Assembly (NCBI RefSeq): GCF_008312885.1
Contig: NZ_VSSO01000002.1
Span: 62,001 to 126,000, forward strand
DNA: 64,000 bases
Source of the DNA: Lolliginicoccus suaedae
Lineage (GTDB): Bacteria; Actinomycetota; Actinomycetes; Mycobacteriales; Mycobacteriaceae
Reading direction: 5' to 3'
Numbering within the stretch: the stretch's first letter is position 1; every line of letters starts with the position of its first letter. A program made the translations under genes and the position numbers. Of the stretch, positions 8,248 through 16,229 are shown one piece after another. The notes beneath the pieces are model-generated. The model did not search any database and was not told the origin of the DNA. It saw only the letters and a list, made by a program, of their open reading frames with translations.

Positions 8248-8549
8248 TGTGCACAGTTCTGTGCATAACCCTGTGGATAGTTGGGCATATCTTGTGAACA
8301 ACCTGTGGACAGTTTCGAGAGCAGCGAGCCACCTCTCTCAATAGAGCCAGCTCAGACACGATTTTTCGGCTGTGCACACTGTGGACAATGCTGTGTACGG
8401 CGTGTCGCCAGATTGTGATTCCCGGCGTGTCGCAACGTGTGGTGCGTTAGCTGTCCATGCGCTATTTGCCGGCCCGCCACCTTCGCGTGGCCCTGGATCG
8501 ATCTTCCGGCCTGCCTCCCCAGAGTTATCCACAGGCACATTGTGGATAA
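8248..8549. promoter_or_regulatory. cluster of DnaA boxes upstream of dnaB
   Basis: Five nonamers match the DnaA-box consensus TTRTNCACA exactly: minus-strand TTATGCACA at 8260-8268, TTGTTCACA at 8293-8301, TTGTCCACA at 8380-8388 and TTATCCACA at 8541-8549, plus a plus-strand TTATCCACA at 8525-8533. Three more have one mismatch (8248-8256, 8272-8280, 8304-8312). Starts at 8248, 8260, 8272, 8293 and 8304 are spaced about one or two helical turns apart, which favours cooperative binding. No gene is visible in 8103-8605. The cluster lies 146 to 447 bases upstream of the dnaB start. Confidence 0.75.
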
Positions 8550-8554
8550 CTACA

Positions 8555-8593
8555 CGTCTAGCCCCAGGGGTCAGGGACCCCTGGGGCTAGACG
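8555..8593 (-). terminator. rho-independent-like hairpin after rplI
   Basis: A perfect 17-base stem (CGTCTAGCCCCAGGGGT and its complement) with a 5-base loop lies 12 bases past the rplI stop. There is no long T-run, as is common in high-GC actinobacteria. It should end the rpsF-ssb-rpsR-rplI transcript before dnaB. Confidence 0.8.
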
Positions 8594-8605
8594 CTACGTG
8601 CTGTG

Positions 8606-9058
8606 TCAGGCAGGCACGATACTGACGTTCACACGGGCTGACACCTTGGGGTGCAGACCGACAGCGATGACGTACTTGCCAACCGACTTGATGTGCGCTG
8701 AAGGCATCTCGACATTGCGTCGATCCACCGTTGGGCCACCGGCCGACTTGATCGCCGCAACGATATCCGATGCTGCGATCGAGCCGAAGAGCTTGCCACC
8801 CGCTCCGGTGCGAACCGGAATCGTGATGGCGCCGATCTTCTCCAGCGTCGCCTTGGCTTCCTCGGCGATGTCAAGGTCGCGGGCAGCGCGCGACTCGCGA
8901 GCCTTGCGCAGCTCCTCAACCTGCTTCTCGGCGCCACGGGTGGCGCGGATTGCGAGTCCTCGCGGAAGCAGGTAGTTACGGCCGTAGCCGTCCTTGACCT
9001 CGACAGAGTCGCCAGGAGCGCCAAGGTGCTCAACTTCAGCGGTGAGGATGAGCTTCAT
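8606..9058 (-). CDS. rplI: 50S ribosomal protein bL9
   Basis: The 150-residue protein begins [36 protein letters not shown], the highly conserved L9 N-terminal domain that binds 23S rRNA. A long central helix (about residues 45-80) and a C-terminal domain with [13 protein letters not shown] complete the full-length protein. It is last in the rpsF, ssb, rpsR, rplI cluster and follows rpsR by 19 bases. A hairpin terminator follows it. Confidence 0.97.
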   Translation of the reverse strand: MKLILTAEVEHLGAPGDSVEVKDGYGRNYLLPRGLAIRATRGAEKQVEELRKARESRAARDLDIAEEAKATLEKIGAITIPVRTGAGGKLFGSIAASDIVAAIKSAGGPTVDRRNVEMPSAHIKSVGKYVIAVGLHPKVSARVNVSIVPA

Positions 9059-9077
9059 TCTAGTGTCCTCCCGTTCC

Positions 9078-9314
9078 TTAGCGTGCCGTCGAGGTGTACG
9101 GCAGCAGGGCCATTTCTCGTGAAACTTTGACAGCGGCAGCCACGTCCATCTGGTGATGGACGCAGGTGCCAGTGACCCGGCGAGCCCGGATTCGTCCGCG
9201 ATCGCTGACGAATGTCCGGAGCAGTGCCGTGTCCTTGTAGTCGATGCGGGCTCCCGCCGAGGCGCAGAACACGCATGACTGTTGTGGTGTCAAACGCAAG
9301 CTTGCGTGGGACAT
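9078..9314 (-). CDS. rpsR: 30S ribosomal protein bS18, zinc-binding type
   Basis: The 78-residue protein keeps the S18 core ([25 protein letters not shown]) that partners S6 on the platform of the small subunit. It has CVFC near the N terminus and a further Cys-x-x-His in TGTCVHHQ, so it is the zinc-binding (C+) form rather than the zinc-independent paralogue induced on zinc starvation. The basic N-terminal extension of mycobacterial homologues is short here. The ATG at 9314 is preceded by GGAGAAAG. It lies 146 bases after ssb. Confidence 0.95.
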   Translation of the reverse strand: MSHASLRLTPQQSCVFCASAGARIDYKDTALLRTFVSDRGRIRARRVTGTCVHHQMDVAAAVKVSREMALLPYTSTAR

Positions 9315-9460
9315 GGTCTTTCTCCGATTGATTCCTGTGGCGGTCGGGAACGCGCACCCCCGCGTTCCTGCTGCACCAGGCATCTCATCTGCTGGTATCT
9401 CAACTCCTGGAAGGGTGTTCCCTCCCAGGCCGAATGTGTCCGTGGTGTGCCCCGGACCGA

Positions 9461-9964
9461 TCAGAACGGCGGCTCGTCGCCCTGACCTGCAAAGCCACTG
9501 GCCGGTGGTGCGCTTCCCCACGGATCATTCGCCGGTGCGGCCGCGGCCGCACCGAATCCGCCGCTGCGTCCACCCTGTGGCGCCTGTCCACCGTCGGAAC
9601 GGCTGACCCGGTTGACCTTCGCGGTGGCGTACTTCAAGGAAGGACCCACCTCGTCGACCTCGAGCTCGATGACAGTGCGCTTCTCGCCCTCGCGGGTCTC
9701 GAAGCTGCGCTGCCGCAACCGGCCGTTGACGATGACGCGCATCCCCTTGTTGAGGGACTCAGCGACGTGCTCCGCCGCCTGGCGCCAGATGTTGCACCGG
9801 AGGAACAGTGCCTCGCTGTCCTCCCACTGGTTCGTCTGAGCGTTGAACCTGCGAGGGGTCGACGCGACAGTGAATGTCGCTACTGCTGCACCTGCGGGAG
9901 TAAACCGTAGCTCGGGATCCGCAGTGAGATTGCCGATGACCGTGATTACAGTTTCGCCTGCCAT
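9461..9964 (-). CDS. ssb: single-stranded DNA-binding protein
   Basis: This 167-residue protein has an N-terminal OB fold (residues 1-115, with [24 protein letters not shown] and [24 protein letters not shown]). A flexible Gly/Ala-rich linker and the acidic tip DEPPF, the docking peptide for replication and repair partners, follow. It is full length for an actinobacterial primary SSB. The position between rpsF and rpsR is the standard one. The 207-base gap from rpsF is unusually long and may hold its own promoter. Confidence 0.97.
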   Translation of the reverse strand: MAGETVITVIGNLTADPELRFTPAGAAVATFTVASTPRRFNAQTNQWEDSEALFLRCNIWRQAAEHVAESLNKGMRVIVNGRLRQRSFETREGEKRTVIELEVDEVGPSLKYATAKVNRVSRSDGGQAPQGGRSGGFGAAAAAPANDPWGSAPPASGFAGQGDEPPF

Positions 9965-10171
9965 GTTTCCTCCTGAGGGTGGACGAGCCAGCCTGGTTGT
10001 TCGTGAATGTCCTTCGGTGATCCAATGTCACACAGATGCAGGGCCAGGATCAGCGACATGCCCTGGGGCTTGCCGATGTCGTGACCTATCCGGGCGTCAT
10101 GGGATTCACTGCGGGAGCCGCACGTGCATGCTTACCCGCGACCTCTGACAATTCACGCGCTTGAGGCTTGC

Positions 10172-10459
10172 TCAGTGGCCGAGCCGGAGAACCTTGGTGC
10201 GCATCACGGACTCATTGAGACCGAGCTGGCGGTCAAGCTCCGCGACGACGCTGGGCTCAGCAGTCACGTTGACGACGGCATAGATGCCCTCGCCGAGCTT
10301 GTTGATCTCGTAGGCGAGCCGACGCTTGCCCCAGATGTCGATGTTATCGACCGTGCCGCCACCCTGGCGGATCACATTGAGGAAAGTATCGAGCGAAGGG
10401 GCAACGGTGCGCTCGTCCAGGCGTGGATCGAGGATCACCATCATTTCGTATTGACGCAC
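10172..10459 (-). CDS. rpsF: 30S ribosomal protein bS6
   Basis: The 95-residue S6 protein starts [23 protein letters not shown] and contains the conserved [25 protein letters not shown] strand pair that contacts S18 and 16S rRNA. There is no long C-terminal tail. It is the first gene of the minus-strand ribosomal protein and SSB cluster, with GGAGGTGA upstream of the start. Its promoter should lie in 10460-10640, the divergent spacer shared with the glycosyltransferase gene. Confidence 0.97.
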   Translation of the reverse strand: MRQYEMMVILDPRLDERTVAPSLDTFLNVIRQGGGTVDNIDIWGKRRLAYEINKLGEGIYAVVNVTAEPSVVAELDRQLGLNESVMRTKVLRLGH

Positions 10460-10648
10460 GGGACCTCATCACCTCCTATGGGCTTCAACGGCCGCGGACG
10501 TTCCGCGGCAGGAGGGTTGTTACGTCAGTAACCTCAGCAAACTACCAGTTCGCAGCGGTAGAAGCTAATCGCTGGCGCGGCCCCCGCAGCGGCCCCCGGA
10601 GCAGCCCTGGGACGGTCGTGCCCGCAGCGGTCCAGCTTTTCGGCAACA

Positions 10649-12010
10649 ATGTCCCCGATGCCTGTTCACGCGCGCCGCTACCTCGCTCCCGCCCTGGTCC
10701 TCCTTGCCGCGGCCATCGCGCTGCTCCTCGCCTACGCGAACAAGGCACGCTGCACGGGGCCGGTCTTCGATGCCGCCGGCCGGAGCGAGAGCTTCGCCGC
10801 TCTCAAGAACAAGGCCGTGTGCTATTCCGACATCCAGTTGCTCTGGCTGGGCCGGGGCATCGACACCAAGGTGTTCCCCTACATCCACGGCGGCATCACC
10901 CCCGACGGGATGCTCGGTGGTGGCAGTGTCGAGTATCCGGTGCTCTCGGGCCTGCTGATGTGGCTCGGCGCGCTGCCCGCGAGCAACGATGCGGGCTTCC
11001 TGCTGTGGTCCAGCATCATCCTGGCACCGTTCGGCCTGGCCACCGCATGGCTGCTCGCCCGGCTCGCGGGCTGGCGCGCGCTGCTGTTCGCGGCGGCCCC
11101 GGCCCTGGTGATGTATGGCTTCCACAACTGGGACCTTGCTGTCGTCCTCACTGCGGTGGCCGCGGTGTTCGTCGTGCTCCGCTACCGGGCCTGGGGCACC
11201 CGCAAGCGCGCGCTGGTAGCCGCGGTCATACTCGCCATCGGGTTCTGCGTGAAGATCTATCCCGGCTTCTTCCTCGCTCCCCTGGCGCTATGGGCGCTGA
11301 CCGGCGGGGATGATCCGCGGCGGCGGTGGGACGCTCCGGGTGCCGTCGCGGTCGCCGGCGTGGCAGCACTCGTGGTGGCGGCCATCAATGCCCCGTTCGC
11401 CGTGCTGGGCTTCGACGGATGGCGGGCATCGTTCGAGTTCCAGTCCTTGCGCGAGGCCGACATCACCACCAACTCGATCTGGTACTGGGGCCTGCGGCCC
11501 TTGATCGGCGACGATGAGATGTACGACCTGATCGTGGGCACCGCCTCCCCTGCCCTGGTGCTGGCTAGCTTCGCTGCGGCGCTGGCAGCGGGGTGGTGGA
11601 TCCTGCGCCGGACCGGTGAATATCCGTGGGTCGCGGTGTCGGCGACAATGCTGTGCGGTTTCCTGCTGCTGCACAAGGTCCACTCGCCGCAGTTCATGCT
11701 GTGGTTGCTGCCGTTCCTGGTGCTGCTGCGCGTTCCCTGGACGTTGATCGGCGCGTACATGCTCGCCGATCTCGCGATCGGTATCGGCGTCTTCCGCTAT
11801 TTCCATGACCTGGGCGCGGGCATCGATCCCGCGGGCGGCTCGTTGCTGCTGCTGCAGATCGGGGTATGGGGCCGCGCGGCCGGCCTCGTGCTGCTCGCGG
11901 CTGCATTTCTCGTGGCCCGGCCAGCGTGGTCGCGTTCCTGTACGGTGACGAGCGCCTCGCGGTACGATGACCAGTTACTGCCGCGGGCCGGGCATCGCGC
12001 CGGCACCTGA
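10649..12010 (+). CDS. GT87-type (DUF2029) membrane glycosyltransferase
   Basis: This 453-residue protein has about ten hydrophobic helices. The first extracytoplasmic loop contains KAVCYSDIQLLWLGRG, an acidic residue in the position of the GT-C catalytic aspartate. VKIYPGFFLAPLALW and HSPQFMLWLLPFLVLL are typical of GT-C family 87. Such enzymes use polyprenyl-phosphate sugars outside the membrane to build cell-wall glycans or glycolipids; the exact acceptor is unknown. It is paralogous to the gene at 14598-16211, which has the same CYSD motif. ATG at 10649 or 10658 is possible; no convincing ribosome binding site decides. Confidence 0.78.
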   Translation: MSPMPVHARRYLAPALVLLAAAIALLLAYANKARCTGPVFDAAGRSESFAALKNKAVCYSDIQLLWLGRGIDTKVFPYIHGGITPDGMLGGGSVEYPVLSGLLMWLGALPASNDAGFLLWSSIILAPFGLATAWLLARLAGWRALLFAAAPALVMYGFHNWDLAVVLTAVAAVFVVLRYRAWGTRKRALVAAVILAIGFCVKIYPGFFLAPLALWALTGGDDPRRRWDAPGAVAVAGVAALVVAAINAPFAVLGFDGWRASFEFQSLREADITTNSIWYWGLRPLIGDDEMYDLIVGTASPALVLASFAAALAAGWWILRRTGEYPWVAVSATMLCGFLLLHKVHSPQFMLWLLPFLVLLRVPWTLIGAYMLADLAIGIGVFRYFHDLGAGIDPAGGSLLLLQIGVWGRAAGLVLLAAAFLVARPAWSRSCTVTSASRYDDQLLPRAGHRAGT

Positions 12011-12042
12011 GGACCACGAGTGCTACTGAGGGGGTACGTGCT

Positions 12043-12723
12043 GTGATGCCTGCCGGGACCGAACCAGCAACACCATCAGTGCGCAGGATTGGCCTGATCG
12101 AGGACCATGAATCGGTGGCGATCGGGCTGGCGACGATCCTCGCCGACGTGCCTGACCTCGCGCTCGTGGTGACGGTCAGCACGGTGCAGGATATTCTGCC
12201 GCGGATCGACGAGGTGGATCTGGTGGTGCTGGACCTGCGGCTCGGCGATGGCTCGTCCCCGATGAGCAACGTGACCACGCTGCACGAGCATGGCAAGCCA
12301 GTGCTCGCGTTCACTGGCGCGGAGAATCCTTACCTGGTGCGTTCCGCGGCGCGGGCCGGTGTCCTCGGCGTGGTGCGCAAGTCCGAGCCGGCGCATGCGG
12401 TCATCGAGGCGATGCGCATGGCCGCAGCGGGACAGCAGGTGGTCACCACGGATTGGGCCGCAGCGATCGATGGTGATCCGCAGTTGCCGAACGTAGGCCT
12501 GAGCCCCCGCCAGCAGGAAGTGCTCGCGCTGTACGCCTCTGGGGAGAAGGCTGCCCGCGTGGCACGCCTGACCGGGCTGGCCGAGCAGACGGTGCATGAC
12601 TACCTGGGGCGCATCCGGCAGAAGTACTCGGAGGCAGGCCGGCCCGCTCCCACGAAGACAGACCTGTTCAAGCGGGCCGTGGAGGATGGCTGGCTGCCCA
12701 TTCCCGAGCATCGGGAGCCCTGA
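12043..12723 (+). CDS. NarL/LuxR-type response regulator
   Basis: The product has 226 residues. An N-terminal receiver domain (about residues 14-130) carries GLIEDHE and a phosphorylatable Asp in LVVLDLRLGDG, with Thr in AFTGAEN and Lys in VVRKSEP at the expected positions. A LuxR-type helix-turn-helix follows (about 150-205: LSPRQQEVLALYASGEKAARVARLTGLAEQTVHDYLGRIRQKY). No histidine kinase gene is adjacent. The C-terminal stretch TDLFKRAVEDGWLPIP recurs in the convergent neighbour, so the two are paralogues. GAGGGGG lies 8 bases before the GTG at 12043; an ATG follows directly. Confidence 0.85.
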   Translation: MMPAGTEPATPSVRRIGLIEDHESVAIGLATILADVPDLALVVTVSTVQDILPRIDEVDLVVLDLRLGDGSSPMSNVTTLHEHGKPVLAFTGAENPYLVRSAARAGVLGVVRKSEPAHAVIEAMRMAAAGQQVVTTDWAAAIDGDPQLPNVGLSPRQQEVLALYASGEKAARVARLTGLAEQTVHDYLGRIRQKYSEAGRPAPTKTDLFKRAVEDGWLPIPEHREP

Positions 12724-12774
12724 AGCACGGATTCCCCGACACAGCTTGACCGGGATTCGCTAGCTGGCCAGGGG

Positions 12775-13389
12775 TTATTCGCCGGTGAACGCGCTGCGAT
12801 TGCAGGGGCAAGGGATGAGCCCGTCCTCGAGCGCGCACCGGAGCAGCCCGATCTTGCCCTCCGCCCCGCGGCCCGCGGCGACGTATTTCGCGCGAGCCCG
12901 ATCGAGGTGGGTGGACACTGTCGTGGGCGCGACGCCAAGCTCCTCAGCGACCTGCCGGACCGTCATGCCGAGCGAGTAGTGGATGACGGCGGCCCGCTCC
13001 CGGGCTGACAAGGCGGGATCGCGACGCGCCAAAGGGGGGCTGGATATCCCGATGAGCTCGATGACGCTATTGACGAAAGTGGTGCGATCGACGTCGCTCG
13101 CCAGCCAGCGCGCCGCGGGGAACCGGGCGATCGTTGCTGGGTCGGGCTGGCCGAGAACGAGGTGCCGGGGCGCGGCTGCTGCCACCGTGGTGGCGAAACC
13201 TGATTTCCAGCCTGACTCTGGGGGCCGGACGACGATCAGGTCGTAGCGACTGGCTGGTTCCGCGCTGATTCGCGTGGTGGCGTGGAATCCCTGCGCGGCG
13301 AGCAGCGCAGAGATCGCGTCGTCGACGAAGTCTCCGCGTCCTGCGATCGCAATCCGCCCGCGGGAGCTACTGAGCTTCTCCGTGAACAA
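12775..13389 (-). CDS. LuxR-family regulator with receiver-like domain lacking the phospho-Asp
   Basis: The product has about 204 residues. The C-terminal half (LSARERAAVIHYSLGMTVRQVAEELGVAPTTVSTHLDRARAKY) is a clear LuxR/NarL helix-turn-helix. The N-terminal half has a receiver-like strand order, but the strand that should carry the phospho-acceptor reads DLIVVRPPESG, so the usual Asp is missing. It is probably an atypical, non-phosphorylated regulator. Its tail KIGLLRCALEDGLIPCP matches the neighbour at 12043-12723. A TTG at 13389 with GAAAGG 7-8 bases upstream is preferred. In-frame starts at 13398 or 13437 are possible. Confidence 0.75.
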   Translation of the reverse strand: MFTEKLSSSRGRIAIAGRGDFVDDAISALLAAQGFHATTRISAEPASRYDLIVVRPPESGWKSGFATTVAAAAPRHLVLGQPDPATIARFPAARWLASDVDRTTFVNSVIELIGISSPPLARRDPALSARERAAVIHYSLGMTVRQVAEELGVAPTTVSTHLDRARAKYVAAGRGAEGKIGLLRCALEDGLIPCPCNRSAFTGE

Positions 13390-13558
13390 CCAACACACCT
13401 TTCGGTCACAACTTTTCTTGGCAACAGTGAGTAGCAAAATAGTATCTGGACGCTATGGGAATGGATTTATAGATTAATCAGCCACCGCGTCGCAGAATAA
13501 ATCAACGTACATATATTAGACAGCCCGGTTGCTGGTGGCGCAATACCCTAGATGCTTT

Positions 13559-13572
13559 GTCATTTAAATGAC
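13559..13572. promoter_or_regulatory. 14-bp palindrome in AT-rich spacer
   Basis: GTCATTTAAATGAC is a perfect palindrome inside the AT-rich stretch 13430-13575, which contrasts sharply with the GC-rich surroundings. It lies upstream of the atypical LuxR regulator (minus strand) and is a candidate operator for that gene. The rest of the 366-base spacer 13390-13755 holds no visible gene. Confidence 0.4.
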
Positions 13573-13699
13573 CTACACGGCAGCACCAGTGCTCCGCCGC
13601 CGACCGCCGCGATCAAGCCGGTGCTCCACGAGTGCCGCGCAGCCCGATCAGTTTGCCTCCAGGTCACCGCACCGGTGTAGAGAGAGATGATTCAACTCG

Positions 13700-13727
13700 C
13701 GTCACAACGGGTACTGATAATGTGACG
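13700..13727. promoter_or_regulatory. inverted repeat flanking the promoter of the CalB-like gene
   Basis: CGTCACA and TGTGACG form perfect 7-base arms separated by 14 bases. A GATAAT -10-like hexamer sits inside the spacer, and the GTG of the downstream secreted protein is 29 bases away. A regulator bound here would cover the promoter. The half-site order is opposite to a CRP site, so CRP/GlxR is not implied. Confidence 0.45.
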
Positions 13728-13755
13728 TGGAGCACATCTCAAGGTGGAGGATGTC

Positions 13756-14601
13756 GTGCAGCAGGAGAAAAAGCCGCCGAAGCAGCGACGGAGCCTCCTC
13801 GCATGCGCGAGCACAGCGCTCCTCGCCGCGATCCTCGCTGCGGCGCCCAGTCCCGCGTTCGCCGGGCCGAGCGATCCGACCCACCATGCAAGCCCTCAGC
13901 CTCGCGCGACCGTCCACTGCGACGCAGATCTCACTGTGAGCCCCAGCACGGTGGGCGAGCCGGTCCTGCTCGTGCCGCCCACCGAAACAGGAATGCCGAA
14001 CGACTATCCGCTCATCGCGGAACTGATGAATTCCGGGCACACCACGTGCCTGCTCAAGATTCCGCGCCAGGACGCCACCGACCCTTCCCGCGCGAGCCGG
14101 CACGTATTCGAGACCCTGCGCGCCATGATCGAGATCCACCGCGACAAGATCAGCGTCGTCACTATCGGATCAGGAACACTGCCCAGCATTCTCGCGATCG
14201 GGAAATGGCCCGCCGCCGCACATGTCATCAAGGATCTCGTGGCGATCTCGCCGGACCTCGATCCGCGGAACCGACCGACGTTGAGCAAGGCCCGATCAAC
14301 CGGCCTCGAGACCACATTCATCGTCAGTGGCACCGACGCGATGGGCCTGGCGCACACCGTCGAGGATCTGCTGCCCCAGCCTGAATCCCCCCTGCGCATC
14401 GTCCGCACCCAGGACGTGTGCGGGCCCTACTTCCCCGAGGTCCTGGCCATGCAGGCCACCTGGAACACCTTCGTCAGCACCGGCAGGATCACCTTCCAGA
14501 CCCTTGCCATCGACCCGGTGGCCCAGCGCCTCGTGGTCGATGCTCTCGCCAGCGATGGACCAGCCGAGCCACGGCGCGTGCCCCGCTCGGCATGCCCCTA
14601 G
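13756..14601 (+). CDS. secreted CalB-type lipase homologue, catalytic residues lost
   Basis: The 281-residue product begins with a basic stretch and a signal peptide, probably cut after AFA near residue 36. The mature part follows the Candida antarctica lipase B fold: EPVLLVPPTETGM matches the oxyanion region, LVAISPD follows, TFIVSGTDAM carries the acid position, and VCGP is conserved. The nucleophile elbow TWSQGG is replaced by TIGSGT, and the histidine expected after VCGP is absent. It therefore appears to be a pseudoenzyme. GTG at 13756 is favoured by GGTGGAGG 5 bases upstream. It overlaps the convergent glycosyltransferase by 4 bases. Confidence 0.7.
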   Translation: MQQEKKPPKQRRSLLACASTALLAAILAAAPSPAFAGPSDPTHHASPQPRATVHCDADLTVSPSTVGEPVLLVPPTETGMPNDYPLIAELMNSGHTTCLLKIPRQDATDPSRASRHVFETLRAMIEIHRDKISVVTIGSGTLPSILAIGKWPAAAHVIKDLVAISPDLDPRNRPTLSKARSTGLETTFIVSGTDAMGLAHTVEDLLPQPESPLRIVRTQDVCGPYFPEVLAMQATWNTFVSTGRITFQTLAIDPVAQRLVVDALASDGPAEPRRVPRSACP

Positions 14602-16211
14602 GCCCTGAGTCCTCGCGCGCCCGCCACCGGCTCGCCAGCATCGCCGTTCCGGGTCGCCTGCCATGGCTGGAACCCGCGCGGGCGCAACCAGCGCGGCAGC
14701 CAGCGAGGCGGCGCATCGGGCGCGTGATCGAGCGGTCCCCCCGCGGGATCATCCCGGCCGTGCTGGCGAGCGCGGTCCTCCCCCGGGCGATAGATGTCAC
14801 GGACCACGACGGCGCACACCACGAGTATCGCGATATCACGCAGCACGACCGTGGCGGTGAACCATTGCTCGGGCAGCCCATTGCTCCCTGTGCCGAGGTA
14901 GTAGTACATGCGCGGCACCCACACGAGCGCATCGATGACCATCCAGGCGAGCAGCAGCCGGTAGCGAGGCACCGCGAGAACGGCCAGCGGGACCAGCCAC
15001 AGCGAGAACTGCGGGCTCCATACCTTGTTGGTGATCAGGAACCCGACCACGAGAAGGAGCATCAACTGCGTCACGCGGGGCCGCCGTGGCGCGGTCAGCG
15101 CGATGATCGCCACCGCGATGCACACCAGCAGGAAAGCGCCCAGCGAGACCGCATTGAGGATCCTGGGGCTCTCGCCCGCGGCAAGCACGCCGTCGAAACC
15201 CGGCCAGCCGGTGAACGATCGGACCACGTTGTAGATGGAATCGGGGTCCATGCCGCGCTCGTTGTTGAGCCGGAAGAACTCCAGCCATCCCTGCGGATAG
15301 AGCACGCGCACGGGAAGGTTCACCGCGAGCCATGCCGCGATGGCAGCAACGAGCATCCGGGCCCAGCTGCCGAGCCGCCCGGTTCGCAGGCACAGCACGA
15401 GCAGCGCGCCCACGAGGAACACGGGATAGAGCTTCGCAGCGGCACCGAGACCGATGAGCAGGCCTGATGTGGCGGACCGTCCCCGGCTCCAGGCCAGCAG
15501 GGCGAGCAGGGTCAGGGCCGTGGCGATGGCATCGAAGTTGGTGAAGACATGCACGAGGGCGATCGGTGAGAGCGCGACGAGAGCGGCATCCCACGGCCGG
15601 CGCCCGGCGAGCGCCATGGTGCAGCGCACGGTGAGCAGCCAGGCCACGGCGAGGCCGAGAGCGACGACATTGAAGTAGAGGACCACGGGGAGCGCTCCGG
15701 GCAACCATCCCTCGCGCGCGCCCTCGGCCCACACACTGGCCACCACCGCGGCGGCGTACTGGTACATGCCGGTGACGACGGGGTACTCCATGTACCGGGT
15801 GACTACGGTGCCGTCGGCGTTCTCCTGCTCCCAGGAGGTCTTGTACGGAAGCGCGAGCTCGTTGAGCCGGTGTGCCCCGTAGAGAGGCACCGTGTCGGAG
15901 TAGCACAGCGCCACGTACTGGCGGCTGTCGCGCCAGTCGAGCACCTGGGTTCCATCGGGGCCACCCGGATACTGCTGGATGCAGGCCGCCTTTCCGGTCC
16001 ATGCCAGGGCGAGGACCAGTACGGCGAGCGCGAGCACCACACGCAGCGGTGTCCAGAACCGCGCGCTGCCGATCTGTGCATGCTGGCCCACGGGCCCGCC
16101 GATCGCAGTACTCAGCTGGGCTACCGCGGGGTGGGCGAGCGTGGGCAGGTCACGCTGTTCGGGGCCCAGGCCTGGTGCTGCGGCCGGGCGGGCGCCTGCT
16201 GCATCAGGCAC
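14598..16211 (-). CDS. GT87-type (DUF2029) membrane glycosyltransferase, Rv0051-like
   Basis: This 537-residue multi-spanning protein has an N-terminal cytosolic segment of about 50 residues, then about ten helices and a long charged C-terminal tail. The first outer loop has QYVALCYSDTVPLYGAHRLNE with the acidic GT-C residue. AAKLYPVFLVGALLVL and VWSPQFSLWLVPLAVLA are family landmarks. It sits directly downstream of ponA (19 bases), the position of the mycobacterial Rv0051 membrane protein. This suggests a role in cell-wall polymer or glycolipid assembly; donor and acceptor are unknown. Confidence 0.82.
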   Translation of the reverse strand: MPDAAGARPAAAPGLGPEQRDLPTLAHPAVAQLSTAIGGPVGQHAQIGSARFWTPLRVVLALAVLVLALAWTGKAACIQQYPGGPDGTQVLDWRDSRQYVALCYSDTVPLYGAHRLNELALPYKTSWEQENADGTVVTRYMEYPVVTGMYQYAAAVVASVWAEGAREGWLPGALPVVLYFNVVALGLAVAWLLTVRCTMALAGRRPWDAALVALSPIALVHVFTNFDAIATALTLLALLAWSRGRSATSGLLIGLGAAAKLYPVFLVGALLVLCLRTGRLGSWARMLVAAIAAWLAVNLPVRVLYPQGWLEFFRLNNERGMDPDSIYNVVRSFTGWPGFDGVLAAGESPRILNAVSLGAFLLVCIAVAIIALTAPRRPRVTQLMLLLVVGFLITNKVWSPQFSLWLVPLAVLAVPRYRLLLAWMVIDALVWVPRMYYYLGTGSNGLPEQWFTATVVLRDIAILVVCAVVVRDIYRPGEDRARQHGRDDPAGGPLDHAPDAPPRWLPRWLRPRGFQPWQATRNGDAGEPVAGARGLRA

Positions 16212-16229
16212 CCGGGCTCCTGGAGTCCA

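Noticed and set aside
8248-8549. Reading the DnaA-box cluster as the main chromosomal origin
   Set aside because: The parAB-rsmG-jag-yidC order and parS sites place oriC beyond the right end of the window. There is also no clear AT-rich unwinding element at this cluster.
13430-13575. AT-rich stretch as a mobile element or phage remnant
   Set aside because: No transposase, integrase, target duplication or terminal inverted repeats are visible. It is short enough to be a regulatory spacer.
13700-13727. CRP/GlxR binding site
   Set aside because: The arms read TCACA...TGTGA with 14 bases between, the reverse of the TGTGA-N6-TCACA order required.
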